Positions 47,732 to 56,701 of a DNA stretch of 64,000 bases are shown piece by piece. The DNA comes from Bacillus sp. RO3 (GTDB lineage: Bacteria; Bacillota; Bacilli; Bacillales; Bacillaceae_B), in assembly GCF_012911895.1 (NCBI RefSeq), contig NZ_JAAXCV010000034.1, forward strand, positions 490,292 through 554,291. The letters are read 5' to 3'. The stretch's first letter is position 1. Every line of letters begins with the position of its first letter. The notes under the pieces are model-generated. The model was given only the letters and a program-made list of their open reading frames with translations. It was not told where the DNA came from and searched no databases. The translations under genes were made by a program, and so were the position numbers.

Positions 47732-47965
47732 TGGTTAGACTCCTAAAAAGGGAAAGATATACTTATTTTCCCCTTAACCGTACAATTCAATCCTTTCTCC
47801 CCCTTTGTCTCATTCTTATGTTTGCCGTCTCTGTCTTTGAATCTTGTGTAGGTGGGTTGAACTTTCCTAAGAAAAGGGTTTTTTATGCCTTCTTCATGTC
47901 TTCGGTTTAATCTGCTCTCCTACACGACGTTTTTAGTTGTAAAAATACACCCAAAAGGAATAAAG

Positions 47966-47991
47966 GAATTCTTCCCCTCATTCAAGAATTC
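47966..47991. promoter_or_regulatory. Inverted repeat upstream of kynA
   Basis: GAATTCTT and AAGAATTC with ten bases between, 64 bases before the kynA start. Possible operator. The remainder of 47732-48054 holds no recognised gene. Confidence 0.4.
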
Positions 47992-48054
47992 ATACATAGT
48001 AACGGTATCTAAACACATCTAGTCTGAGGCAGACAATGAAAAAGGAGAATGATC

Positions 48055-48894
48055 ATGACAAACAATAAGGAAAAAATGGGAAATGAAGACGTATACACTG
48101 ATTTTATCAACAAAATGACCTATGGTGAATATCTTGGTCTTGATTCCCTGCTCCATAGTCAAAAGCGGTTATCCGGTCATCATGATGAAATGCTATTCAT
48201 CATCATTCATCAGGTAAGTGAGCTATGGATGAAATTAATCCTCCATGAAATCAAAGCCAGTATTACTTCCATACAAAAGGGTGAACTTTCACCTGCCTTT
48301 AAAATGCTTTCACGGGTTTCAAAAATCCAATCACAAATCATTCACGCATGGGATGTTCTTTCCACACTAACCCCTTCAGAATATGTCCAATTCAGGGACA
48401 GCCTTGGACAAGCGTCAGGATTCCAATCCTACCAGTATAGAATGATTGAATTTGCACTCGGATATAAAACAACACATGTGTTGGAGATTTATAAGAAAGA
48501 TCCAGAGCTATTATCTAGGCTTACCGATTCGTACGTTGCCCCATCCCTTTATGATGTATCAATCCTTGCCCTGTCCAATGCAGGTTTACCAATTGATGAA
48601 AAAGTGATTCAGCGTGACTATAAGAAACCTTATTCTGAAGACCCCACAGTATTGCAAGCATGGACAACTGTCTATCAGCAACCTGAAACGTATTGGGATC
48701 TTTACGAACTGGCGGAAAAATTGATCGATATCGAAGATTGGCTGCAACAATGGCGCTTCCGCCATATGAAAACAGTGGAAAGGATCATCGGTCATAAACA
48801 GGGCACTGGAGGCTCCAGCGGGGTTGGATACTTAAAGAAGGTGCTGGATCACCGATTCTTTCCTGAACTGTGGCATGTTCGCACTCATCTTTGA
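48055..48894 (+). CDS. kynA: Tryptophan 2,3-dioxygenase
   Basis: Heme dioxygenase of 279 residues, the length of Bacillus homologues. It opens the indole ring of tryptophan to give N-formylkynurenine. The substrate pocket [11 protein letters not shown] and the C-terminal region [12 protein letters not shown] with GTGGSSGV are conserved; His in FRHM is the likely heme ligand. I use the ATG at 48055, seven bases after GGAG; the ATG at 48049 is too close to it. Unlike bacilli with a kynABU operon, no formamidase or kynureninase is adjacent. Confidence 0.95.
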   Translation: MTNNKEKMGNEDVYTDFINKMTYGEYLGLDSLLHSQKRLSGHHDEMLFIIIHQVSELWMKLILHEIKASITSIQKGELSPAFKMLSRVSKIQSQIIHAWDVLSTLTPSEYVQFRDSLGQASGFQSYQYRMIEFALGYKTTHVLEIYKKDPELLSRLTDSYVAPSLYDVSILALSNAGLPIDEKVIQRDYKKPYSEDPTVLQAWTTVYQQPETYWDLYELAEKLIDIEDWLQQWRFRHMKTVERIIGHKQGTGGSSGVGYLKKVLDHRFFPELWHVRTHL

Positions 48895-48916
48895 ATGAAA
48901 GTCACCTCCTGATTCG

Positions 48917-48949
48917 TTAGGGTTGCCTTTTATAGGGTTGCCTTTTATA
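48917..48949 (+). repeat. Two-copy tandem direct repeat after kynA
   Basis: AGGGTTGCCTTTTAT occurs twice in a row. No hairpin forms, so it is not an obvious terminator. Confidence 0.6.
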
Positions 48950-48971
48950 TAGTTAACTGATATTATGGAAT

Positions 48972-49065
48972 AGAATTATTTTTGTTCGGAATGGAAGGAT
49001 AGACAAAGTTTTTAAAGCTTTTCGCCTTGAAGTTACGTGAGCAAGAATAGTAAAACATTTGTGTG
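48972..49065 (+). promoter_or_regulatory. Conserved leader blocks of the first cold-shock gene
   Basis: Blocks AGAATTATTTTTGTTCGG (48972-48989) and GCAAGAATAGTAAAACATTT followed by GTGTG (49041-49065) recur almost unchanged upstream of the second cold-shock gene at 62338. They probably belong to the promoter and long 5' leader that controls csp expression. Confidence 0.55.
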
Positions 49066-49089
49066 GAGAACACACGAGGAGGTAACAGT

Positions 49090-49290
49090 ATGTTAGAAGG
49101 TACAGTTAAATGGTTTAACGCAGAAAAAGGTTTCGGATTCATCGAGCGCGAAGGTGGAGACGACGTGTTCGTACACTTCTCAGCTATTCAAGGCGAAGGA
49201 TTCAAAACTTTAGAAGAAGGTCAAAAAGTTTCTTTTGAAATCGTTCAAGGAAACCGTGGCGACCAAGCTGCTAACGTTACAAAAGCATAA
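49090..49290 (+). CDS. cspB: Cold shock protein (CspB-like)
   Basis: RNA-binding OB-fold protein of 66 residues. The RNP1 motif KGFGFIE and RNP2 VFVHFSAIQ are intact. AGGAGG lies seven bases before the ATG at 49090. It melts RNA secondary structure and supports translation in the cold. It shares over half its residues with the second copy at 62338, which reads the other way. Confidence 0.95.
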   Translation: MLEGTVKWFNAEKGFGFIEREGGDDVFVHFSAIQGEGFKTLEEGQKVSFEIVQGNRGDQAANVTKA

Positions 49291-49304
49291 TCCATGCTAA
49301 TCCG

Positions 49305-49334
49305 AAAGACTCTACTTTGTAGAGTCTTTTTTCT
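49305..49334 (+). terminator. Terminator of the first csp gene
   Basis: AAAGACTCT/AGAGTCTTT stem followed by TTTTTCTTT. Confidence 0.85.
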
Positions 49335-49396
49335 TTGCCAACAATGAGCATAGTGTATACAATAAGTTTACCATGCTTTCTAGGAGGCTTTTATTT

Positions 49397-49840
49397 ATGG
49401 CTAGACATTCATTTCATATTTCAACTGATTGGCCCGGGCTCAGGAACGATGTAGGTACTTTAAGCTCGGAAAATTTCCATACAAAAATATCGATTCCACC
49501 AGAAATGGACGGTCCCGGTATAGGAACGAACCCGGATGAAATGCTACTTGGCGCAGCAGCTACCTGTTACATCATCACCCTGGCCGCTATGCTTGAACGA
49601 AGTCATATTAGTAAAAGGGATCTACAGATGACTTCCGAAGGTATTGTGGAAGTGGAAAAAGGAGTCATTACATATAAAGAGATTATCCATCGCCCCATTC
49701 TTACCCTGGGTCCTTCCACCACTAAGAAAGATATCACCATTGCCGAAAAATTAATGATGAAAGCAGAACAGTCATGCATGATCACCCGTGCCATCAAGGG
49801 AAATGTGACGGTTTCGGTTGCTCCTGAAATACATATGTAA
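49397..49840 (+). CDS. OsmC family protein
   Basis: Protein of 147 residues. The family pattern GTNPDEMLLGAAATCYIITLAAML carries the first cysteine (ATCY) and AEQSCMITRAIKG the second, as in thiol-dependent peroxidases of the OsmC/Ohr fold; here it is closest to the YhfA-like group. It probably reduces organic hydroperoxides. The ATG at 49397 follows AGGAGG by nine bases. The preceding ATG frame lies outside this site. Confidence 0.85.
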   Translation: MARHSFHISTDWPGLRNDVGTLSSENFHTKISIPPEMDGPGIGTNPDEMLLGAAATCYIITLAAMLERSHISKRDLQMTSEGIVEVEKGVITYKEIIHRPILTLGPSTTKKDITIAEKLMMKAEQSCMITRAIKGNVTVSVAPEIHM

Positions 49841-49846
49841 ATGAAT

Positions 49847-49888
49847 AAAACCGAAAGGGCATCCGGACGGATGCCCTTTCGGTTTTTA
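49847..49888. terminator. Strong bidirectional terminator
   Basis: An 18-bp perfect stem (AAAACCGAAAGGGCATCC and complement) with a four-base loop, between convergent genes. Confidence 0.9.
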
Positions 49889-50218
49889 TTATGATTCAGC
49901 GTGAACGAGTTTCACAAGCATATGAGAAAGCATATGCTGCTCTTCCTTGTTACCGACTTTCCACAATTCATACAGTAATTTCTCTTCCCTGTTCTTCGGT
50001 TCCTCATGGGCCGCAAGGTAATCTCCGACCTTCTGGGCAGCCTTTGCCTGCTGCTCTTCACTCATCCCTAACTTATCTGCTAAGGAAACTTTGTTGCCTA
50101 AGTATTGTTTGAAATGATCGAAGTTAGATAGAATATCCTCTTTTTTATCTTGGGACATATTGCTTAACGTGCTGTTAACTTTTGACTCCACTTTTTCTTC
50201 AGTAGAATGATTTGCCAC
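49889..50218 (-). CDS. DUF3243 family protein (YmfJ-like)
   Basis: Helical cytosolic protein of 109 residues. The blocks ILSNFDHFKQYLGNKV, KLGMSEEQQAKAAQKVGDYLA and EEKLLYELWKVG match DUF3243 proteins such as B. subtilis YmfJ; family function is unknown. It starts with GTG nine bases after GGAG. Confidence 0.85.
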   Translation of the reverse strand: MANHSTEEKVESKVNSTLSNMSQDKKEDILSNFDHFKQYLGNKVSLADKLGMSEEQQAKAAQKVGDYLAAHEEPKNREEKLLYELWKVGNKEEQHMLSHMLVKLVHAES

Positions 50219-50314
50219 AAATCATCTCTCCTCTCATTCAATCTAGTATGTATATTCCCATAAAATGAATCATTAAACATTTATTTTCCAATACGCTCTA
50301 ACTCTCACCATTTT

Positions 50315-50340
50315 GTTTAATACATCTTTTAGCCGTGTAA
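50315..50340 (+). promoter_or_regulatory. Sigma-B-like promoter of the SDR-ALDH pair
   Basis: GTTTAA, 14 bases, GTGTAA. The consensus is GTTTAA-N12-15-GGGWAW; one base deviates in the -10. It lies 47 bases before the SDR start. Confidence 0.35.
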
Positions 50341-50386
50341 ATAATAATGAGGAACATTAAAGCCATTCATAGGAGGAGAAAGGGAT

Positions 50387-51124
50387 ATGAGTCATAAGAA
50401 AGTAGCAATCATTACAGGGGCAAGCAGTGGAATAGGTCAGGCAACGGCAAAGGAACTAGCCGCTAAAGATGTTATCGTGATGCTGGCTGCAAGACGTGAA
50501 GAACGGTTAAAAGAATTAAAAAGTGAAATAGAGCAAACAGGCGGAACGGCTTACTATCACGTAACGGACGTGACAAATGTAGAAGAAATGGAAGAACTGG
50601 CTAGAAAGACAATAGAGGTTGCAGGCCAAATCGATGTATTGATTAACAATGCCGGACTGATGCCCCTTTCGTTCATGAATAAACGAAAGATCAAAGAATG
50701 GGATCGGATGGTTGATGTGAATATTAAAGGCGTACTTTATGGGATATCTGCTGTCCTTCCTTATATGGAAAAACAGAATTCAGGGCATATCATTAACGTT
50801 TCATCTGTCGCCGGTCATAAAGTGATGCCGGGGAGCGCGGTTTATAGTGGTACTAAGTATGCAGTGCGTGCGATTACCGAAGGATTAAGAGTAGAAATGA
50901 ATGCTTCCCATAACATTCGTACAACCATTATTTCACCAGGTGCAGTCGCAACAGAACTGACTGAAACCATTACGGATGAAGATATATTATCCGCTTTCAA
51001 GGATCGTGAAATGAAGCCTCTTGACAGTGAGAATATAGCGAAGGCCATATCGTATGCGGTGGAGCAGCCTGACCATGTAGATGTAAATGAAATCATTGTA
51101 CGTCCCACCCAACAAGACATGTAA
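50387..51124 (+). CDS. SDR family oxidoreductase
   Basis: Classical SDR of 245 residues. Motifs are TGASSGIG (residues 10-17), NNAG, Ser in NVSSVAG and YSGTK for the Tyr-Lys pair. AARREER after beta-2 indicates NADP. It resembles YdfG-type NADP-dependent 3-hydroxy acid dehydrogenases. GGAGGAG precedes the ATG. The aldehyde dehydrogenase starts 21 bases later, so the two probably act in one detoxification or alcohol/aldehyde route. Confidence 0.9.
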   Translation: MSHKKVAIITGASSGIGQATAKELAAKDVIVMLAARREERLKELKSEIEQTGGTAYYHVTDVTNVEEMEELARKTIEVAGQIDVLINNAGLMPLSFMNKRKIKEWDRMVDVNIKGVLYGISAVLPYMEKQNSGHIINVSSVAGHKVMPGSAVYSGTKYAVRAITEGLRVEMNASHNIRTTIISPGAVATELTETITDEDILSAFKDREMKPLDSENIAKAISYAVEQPDHVDVNEIIVRPTQQDM

Positions 51125-51145
51125 ATCACAAGGAGGATAATCAAA

Positions 51146-52621
51146 ATGAAAACACAATTTGACAAGTTATATATTAATGGCGAATGGGTGGAAGGCACGA
51201 GTAAAAATTCGATTCTCAATCACAACCCCTTCGATCATTCAGAAATTGGATCTATTACCGCTGCAAGCAGAGAAGATCTGGATGCAGCGTATCAATCCGC
51301 CCAAGATGCCCAAAAGTCCTGGGCCCACGAGCTTCCCCAGACTAAGAGAACTATTATGGAAAAGGCTGTTCAAGTAGTGGAAGAGAACAAGGAATTGATC
51401 ATTGACTGGCTCATTAAAGAATCCGGCAGTACATATATGAAGGCTGCCGGGGAAGTGAGCGTATCCATCAATATCATGAAGGAAGCAGCGACCTATCCAT
51501 ATCGGATGGAAGGGAAAATCCTGCCCTCCCAGGTTCCTGGAAAGGAAAACCGGGTGTACAGGGAACCCCTTGGAGTCGTAGGTGTCATCAGTCCCTGGAA
51601 CTTTCCCTTCCATTTAGCAGTACGATCCATCGCCACTGCTTTAGCTACAGGGAACGGCGTCGTTGTTAAACCGGCTACACACACTCCTGTGACCGGCGGA
51701 CTTTTGTTTGCAAGTATCTTTGAAGAGGCCGGGCTTCCCAAAGGATTACTTAATGTAGTAGTGGGAAAAGGCTCGGAAATTGGTGATGACATCGTAACTC
51801 ATCCGATTCCCCGTTTGATCTCCTTCACAGGATCGACGGAAGTGGGGCGAAGAATCGGTGAGCTTGCAGGCAAACATCTGAAGAAAACGGCTTTAGAGCT
51901 CGGTGGCAATAACGTCTTTATCGTACTGGATGATGCAGACCTTGATCAGGCTGTTGAATCCGCCCTTTTCGGAAAATTCTATCATCAGGGGCAAATATGC
52001 ATGAGTATCAACAGGATCATGGTTCAGAAAGGGATGCATGATAAGTTTGTCGACTCTTTTGTATCAAGGGTGCAAGCGTTGAATACAGGAGATCCATCAG
52101 ACAAGTCCACTCAAATAGGACCCTTAATCGATCAAAATCAAGTAGACCGGATCTTGAAGGATATTGAAAACAGTAAAGAACAAGGAGCTGAAGTTGTACT
52201 GGGGGGCAACGCGGAAAAGAACCTATTGCATCCAACGGTCCTGACCCATGTTACCAACTCCATGCCGATTGCAAAAAATGAAATCTTCGGGCCTGTGGCT
52301 GCCATCATCCTTTTTGATGATGACAATGACGCCATCCGCCTCGCCAATGAACATCCATATGGGTTAAGTGGGGCTGTACACTCTTCCTCCATAGAAAGAG
52401 CAACGGTCTTGGCTCATAAAATTGAAACCGGGATGATTCATATTAATGATGAACCTGTCAACGATGAGCCTCATATGCCGTTCGGCGGAGAAAAGGATTC
52501 AGGACTTGGACGTTTCAACGGTGAATGGGCACTTGAAGAATTTACAACAGTGAAATGGGTCGCCGTCCAACATACAAGAAGGGACTACGGACCTTTTATT
52601 GAAAAGAAGAGCGAGTCGTGA
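51146..52621 (+). CDS. Aldehyde dehydrogenase family protein
   Basis: NAD(P)-dependent dehydrogenase of 491 residues. The cofactor loop FTGSTEVGRRIG, the catalytic Glu in ALELGGNN and the catalytic Cys in HQGQICMS are intact, with EIFGPVAAIILF near the C-terminus. It oxidises an aldehyde to the acid; which one is not visible. AAGGAGG precedes the ATG. It closes a two-gene operon with the SDR. Confidence 0.9.
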   Translation: MKTQFDKLYINGEWVEGTSKNSILNHNPFDHSEIGSITAASREDLDAAYQSAQDAQKSWAHELPQTKRTIMEKAVQVVEENKELIIDWLIKESGSTYMKAAGEVSVSINIMKEAATYPYRMEGKILPSQVPGKENRVYREPLGVVGVISPWNFPFHLAVRSIATALATGNGVVVKPATHTPVTGGLLFASIFEEAGLPKGLLNVVVGKGSEIGDDIVTHPIPRLISFTGSTEVGRRIGELAGKHLKKTALELGGNNVFIVLDDADLDQAVESALFGKFYHQGQICMSINRIMVQKGMHDKFVDSFVSRVQALNTGDPSDKSTQIGPLIDQNQVDRILKDIENSKEQGAEVVLGGNAEKNLLHPTVLTHVTNSMPIAKNEIFGPVAAIILFDDDNDAIRLANEHPYGLSGAVHSSSIERATVLAHKIETGMIHINDEPVNDEPHMPFGGEKDSGLGRFNGEWALEEFTTVKWVAVQHTRRDYGPFIEKKSES

Positions 52622-52638
52622 TGACTCGCTTTTCTTTT
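52608..52638 (+). terminator. Terminator of the SDR-ALDH operon
   Basis: AGCGAGTC/GACTCGCT stem overlapping the stop codon, then TTTTCTTTT. Confidence 0.8.
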
Positions 52639-52728
52639 GTGGTTATTGTTTCAATTTTAAGGCTATCACTTCTTTTTCTTTAGGAAAGAGTCTATTCGGG
52701 TACATTGTTGCCATTCTCATGGGGAGAG

Positions 52729-52830
52729 TAGAAGCTGATTTCCGCTGCCGGATGCTCGCTTCCCGGGGGCTTGGTGGTGAGCATCCGCGGCGTTCCCCTG
52801 TGTGCTGTCACACTCAATGAGCCAACCACC
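52729..52830. repeat. Degenerate dispersed GC-rich repeat (tentative)
   Basis: The segment with GCTGATTTCCGCTGCCGGATG, CTCGCTTCCCGGGGGC and GGTGAGCATCCGCGGCG is far more GC-rich than its surroundings. It resembles a dispersed repeat I know from Bacillus and Oceanobacillus genomes (TTTCCGCTCC...CGCTTTCCGCGGG). It seems truncated. No gene is in it. Confidence 0.4.
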
Positions 52831-52856
52831 TCTTATCCGAAAGCCCCTCAGCTCTC

Positions 52857-53894
52857 CTACAGTTCATCAAACCCGTTCGCATCAGAGGTCTTTGTATACT
52901 GTCTCGATTTTTGTTCAAAGAAATCGGTTTTCCCCTTATCCACTTCCTGATAGGCAATGATCCATTTTAGAGGGTTGGTTTTGTATCCTATGAACGGACT
53001 TTCAAACCCTAACTGTTTGGCTCTTTTATTTGCCATGAACTTAATATAGTCCTCCAGATCGCTCATTAATAAACCATCCACATTAGATCCGATGACTTCC
53101 CTCCCCCACTCGATTTCAAGGAGAGCCGCCTGCTTGAACGTGTCTCTTCCAAAGTTTTGAAGCTCTTCGGTTTGATAAGACGGATTTTCATTGAGGACTT
53201 CTTTAAATATTTTCTCGAATAGACCGACATGTAGCTGCTCATCACGGTTGATGTAATTAATCATGGTAGAGGTCGCCACCATTTTTTGATTTCTTGCCAT
53301 ATTGTAAAAGAAGGCAAACCCGGAGTAGAAAAACAGTCCTTCGAGAATGACATCATAAATGATCGACTTTAGTAAACGATCAATGGAAGGTGACTCTGCG
53401 AAATCCTTATACCCATTTGTAATAAATTCATTCCGCTTTATCAAAGTCGGGTCATTCTTCCAGAAATCAAACACTTCATCCTGTTTCTTTTTGGAAACGA
53501 TGCTTGATAAAACATAGCTATAAGAATGATTGTGTACGACCTCTTGCTGTGCGAGAATGATCATCAGGGCATTTAAGCTGGAATCAGTCAGATAGTCTGC
53601 CACTTTACCGGCATAATCGGTTTGCACACTATCCAAAAGAGCCAATAAGCCGATAATTTTCAAAAACGACTCCTGTTCCTCTTCAGAAAGAGTCGGAAAT
53701 TGTTTAATATCCTTAGCCATATTGATTTCAAATGGCGTCCAGAAATTGCCGAGCATTCGTTTATATTTAGGGTATGCCCATGGAAAGCGGACATCATCCC
53801 AATTTAATATATTCGAGCTTCGTCCATTTACGATGCCTGTTGATTTGTTCGGAGCATCTGAATCGATTAACTTGCGCTCTATCAGTTCATTCAC
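52857..53894 (-). CDS. nrdB: Ribonucleotide reductase beta subunit, class Ia
   Basis: Diiron protein of 345 residues that generates the tyrosyl radical. Metal ligands appear in QEVVHNHSYSY (ExxH) and in RDEQLHVGLF (ExxH); the subunit C-terminus with Phe and Glu (ANGFDEL) is the alpha-docking tail. It starts 14 bases after nrdA and is cotranscribed. The sequence is of the NrdB rather than the NrdF type, judged from the partner. Confidence 0.9.
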   Translation of the reverse strand: MNELIERKLIDSDAPNKSTGIVNGRSSNILNWDDVRFPWAYPKYKRMLGNFWTPFEINMAKDIKQFPTLSEEEQESFLKIIGLLALLDSVQTDYAGKVADYLTDSSLNALMIILAQQEVVHNHSYSYVLSSIVSKKKQDEVFDFWKNDPTLIKRNEFITNGYKDFAESPSIDRLLKSIIYDVILEGLFFYSGFAFFYNMARNQKMVATSTMINYINRDEQLHVGLFEKIFKEVLNENPSYQTEELQNFGRDTFKQAALLEIEWGREVIGSNVDGLLMSDLEDYIKFMANKRAKQLGFESPFIGYKTNPLKWIIAYQEVDKGKTDFFEQKSRQYTKTSDANGFDEL

Positions 53895-53908
53895 GTCTCA
53901 TCTACCTC

Positions 53909-56155
53909 CTAGCTATGACAGCTCTCACATTCTTCAAAATTTGAAACAGATGTCGACCTTACATAATAGGTCGTTTTTAACCCAGACTTCCATGCGTCCA
54001 AGTGAAGGGATAATAACTCTTTCGCCTTGATATCATTTCGCACATACAGATTAAACGATATCCCTTGATCGATATGACGCTGCCTCTTCTCATTCTGTTT
54101 AATACTCCAGTGCTGATCTACGTTATAAGCCGTCTTGTAATACCAGGTGGTCTTCGGTGATAAATCAGGTGCTGTAACAGGAATCTTATAATCCTTCTTC
54201 TCTTCCGAATACTCCAATCTGAATAGAGGATCGATACTTGCCGTAGACCCGGCTATGATCGACGTGGAAGAATTAGGTGCCACGGCCATTAAATATCCGT
54301 TACGGATTCCCTTGGAGGAAACATCCTTCCTCAATGAATCCCACCTTGCTCCGGCATATCGTCTTTTGCTAAAGTACTCTCCTGTCGCCCAGTCAGAGCC
54401 TTCGAAATATGGATAGGCCCCTTTTTCCCTGGCTAGTTCATGACTGGCTTTAATGGTGTAATATGCCATATCCTCGTATAGTGTATCGCAATATTCAACC
54501 GCATCATCGCTCTCCCACTTCAAGCCTTTTAACGCAAGAAGATGATGCCACCCGAAGGTACCTAAGCCAATTCCTCTATAGCGTTGATTTGTCAGCTGAG
54601 CCTGCAGGACAGGAAGACTGTTACAATCAATGACATTATCCAGTAATCGTACCCCTATTGAAATCACTCTTTCAAGCTCATCATCCATGATGGTTTTAGC
54701 CAACGAGATCGATGCCAGATTACATACTACATAATCTCCAGGAGATTTATATGTGATGATTTTCCCATCCTTAATGACCTCTTCTTCCATGACGGTGGGA
54801 CTCATATTCTGTGCGATTTCCGTACATAAATTACTGCAGTAAATCATCCCTTTCTGTTGATTGGCGTTGAGTCGATTGACCGTATCCCGATAGAACATAT
54901 AGGGTGTACCCGTTTCAAGCTGTGAGATCATGATACGTTTGAAAATGTCAATCGCCGGGACAACCACCCTGGTAAGACGGGGACTTTCAACACACTCCCA
55001 ATACTTATCCCTGAATGAGCCTTCTCCCGCATGCTCATCATAGTAATCTTCCAAGGAATACCCCATGACTACTTTCACTTCATGAGGGTCGAATAAATAC
55101 CAATCCCCTCTGGCCTCCACTTGCTCCATAAATAGATCGGGCACACTTACACCAGTGAAAAGATCATGAGTGCGCTGCCTTTCATCGCCATTATTTAATC
55201 GTGTGTCAAGAAAAGGGAAGATATCTTTATGCCAAACGTCTAAATAAACTGCTATGGCTCCCTGGCGCTGACCTAACTGATCAACGGATACAGCCGTGTT
55301 ATTTAACTGTTTCATCCATGGGATCACGCCTGAACTTACTCCCTTAAAACCTTTGATATCACTTCCCCTGCTTCGTACTTTCCCTAGATAGATACCAAGG
55401 CCGCCCCCATTCTTACTTAAAGTTGAAACATCTGTATTGCTGTCATATATGCTTCTTAAATCATCCGCGACCGTATCGATGAAGCAGCTTGATAATTGAC
55501 CATGACTTTTCCCCGCATTGGCGAAAGTGGGTGTTGCCACTGTCATGTACAGATTTGACATGGCCCAATACCCTTCTTCAATCAGCTTCATCCTCTTGTC
55601 ACGCGGTTCCTTCATAAACAGCGTCATGGCTATGATCATAAATCTCTCTTGAGGTAATTCAAGAATCCGGCCTTCATGTGATGTCGTCAGGTACCTTTCA
55701 GATAATGTGACGATCCCTATGTAAGTAAACAACTGATCTTTGAAAGGATCCATCAGTTTGCCCAGCCGTTCGATTTCATCTCTTGTATAAGATTCCATTA
55801 AGGCAGGCGAATAATATTGACGTTCCGTCAATCCCTGAATGAGTTGATAAAAGGAGTGATACAAATTGCCTTCTTCAGCTTCCCTGGAACAGGCAACGGT
55901 TCGATAGAGATTCTTTAAGTAAAGTGCTGCGGCAACGTAAGTCCAGTCAGGCTCGTGGGCAGAAATCCGTTCCACTGCCGTGAGAATCATGAAACGGTAA
56001 AGGTTTTCTCGACTCAGTTCAGACCTGCCTTCTGTAAACAAGTGAATTTTTTCGTCATATTCGTTGAAATAGAGCTTAGGAAATCGTTCGTGCAGATCTG
56101 TAAGGATGGTATCTGCTTCCTCTTTCGTACCTTGATACTGTGATATGATTGACAT
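53909..56155 (-). CDS. nrdA: Ribonucleotide reductase alpha subunit, class Ia
   Basis: Catalytic subunit of 748 residues, which reduces all four ribonucleotides. The active-site cysteines lie in GQLSSCFIDT and CSNLCTEIAQN, the radical-transfer tyrosines in KTTYYVRS, and the redox pair at the end in ECESCHS. The N-terminus lacks a clear ATP-cone of full length. At about 750 residues it is longer than NrdE proteins. I take the ATG at 56155, seven bases after GGAGG. It sits behind a cobalamin riboswitch and two NrdR boxes, so expression should fall when B12 is plentiful. Confidence 0.9.
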   Translation of the reverse strand: MSIISQYQGTKEEADTILTDLHERFPKLYFNEYDEKIHLFTEGRSELSRENLYRFMILTAVERISAHEPDWTYVAAALYLKNLYRTVACSREAEEGNLYHSFYQLIQGLTERQYYSPALMESYTRDEIERLGKLMDPFKDQLFTYIGIVTLSERYLTTSHEGRILELPQERFMIIAMTLFMKEPRDKRMKLIEEGYWAMSNLYMTVATPTFANAGKSHGQLSSCFIDTVADDLRSIYDSNTDVSTLSKNGGGLGIYLGKVRSRGSDIKGFKGVSSGVIPWMKQLNNTAVSVDQLGQRQGAIAVYLDVWHKDIFPFLDTRLNNGDERQRTHDLFTGVSVPDLFMEQVEARGDWYLFDPHEVKVVMGYSLEDYYDEHAGEGSFRDKYWECVESPRLTRVVVPAIDIFKRIMISQLETGTPYMFYRDTVNRLNANQQKGMIYCSNLCTEIAQNMSPTVMEEEVIKDGKIITYKSPGDYVVCNLASISLAKTIMDDELERVISIGVRLLDNVIDCNSLPVLQAQLTNQRYRGIGLGTFGWHHLLALKGLKWESDDAVEYCDTLYEDMAYYTIKASHELAREKGAYPYFEGSDWATGEYFSKRRYAGARWDSLRKDVSSKGIRNGYLMAVAPNSSTSIIAGSTASIDPLFRLEYSEEKKDYKIPVTAPDLSPKTTWYYKTAYNVDQHWSIKQNEKRQRHIDQGISFNLYVRNDIKAKELLSLHLDAWKSGLKTTYYVRSTSVSNFEECESCHS

Positions 56156-56191
56156 ATTCATTCCTCCCGATTTCTTCATTAGGGAAGGATT

Positions 56192-56475
56192 CAGAAAAAG
56201 CCCATCCTTCTGGAAGGACGGGCTTTCAATACGGAGATATGTAAATAGACTAAAAGACTTTTACAATCCTCGCTTTATCCTCCCAATTCCCGAAGAAGAT
56301 AACACGTGATAAACAAGGCAGGTCTCCTGACTCGTGTTTCATCCTACTCTAAGGCCTTCCCATCCTATGAGACAGTGGCAGTTCCTTATTTCGTCAACAC
56401 TTACAGTTGCGGGGACAGTTCCGGATTCACACCGGATTCCCTTTTAAGTCCATTCAGACACCCTATTTACAGGTT
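56192..56475 (-). ncRNA. Cobalamin riboswitch of nrdAB
   Basis: On the minus strand the aptamer reads AATAGGGTGTCTG, GGGAATCCGGTGTGAATCCGG, ACTGTCCCCGCAACTGTAAG, then the B12 box GCCACTG (56379-56373), GGATGGGAAGGCC and GAGTCAGGAGACCTGCC. A terminator with AAAGCCCgTCCTTC/GAAGGATGGGCTTT and TTTTT follows at 56192-56228. B12 binding should stop transcription before nrdA. Confidence 0.95.
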
Positions 56476-56477
56476 AT

Positions 56478-56524
56478 AATCAATATATAGTATTAAAAAT
56501 AAAACAGAACACAAAATATTGTGT
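56478..56524. promoter_or_regulatory. Tandem NrdR boxes at the nrdAB promoter
   Basis: Box 1 (56478-56493) contains the perfect core CAATATATAG. Box 2 (56509-56524) is ACACAAAATATTGTGT, one mismatch from the NrdR consensus acaCwAtATaTwGtgt. The boxes are 31 bases apart centre to centre, three helical turns, which is the known NrdR spacing. TTGTGT and TACTAT with 16 bases between overlap them as -35 and -10 on the minus strand. Confidence 0.75.
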
Positions 56525-56701
56525 CCTGTTCATCATAAGCGATTGAAAATGGAATTACAAGTTATATTTTCAAATTCCTCATAAAACCCTTTACCAGTAT
56601 CCCCTCTATCCATTGATAAAGTCAAGTTTCATTTTTTTAGAATAGTTTCTCTGAACCATCTTTTATACGATTCTTATATGGGATGATTTTTCCTGGAATG
56701 T

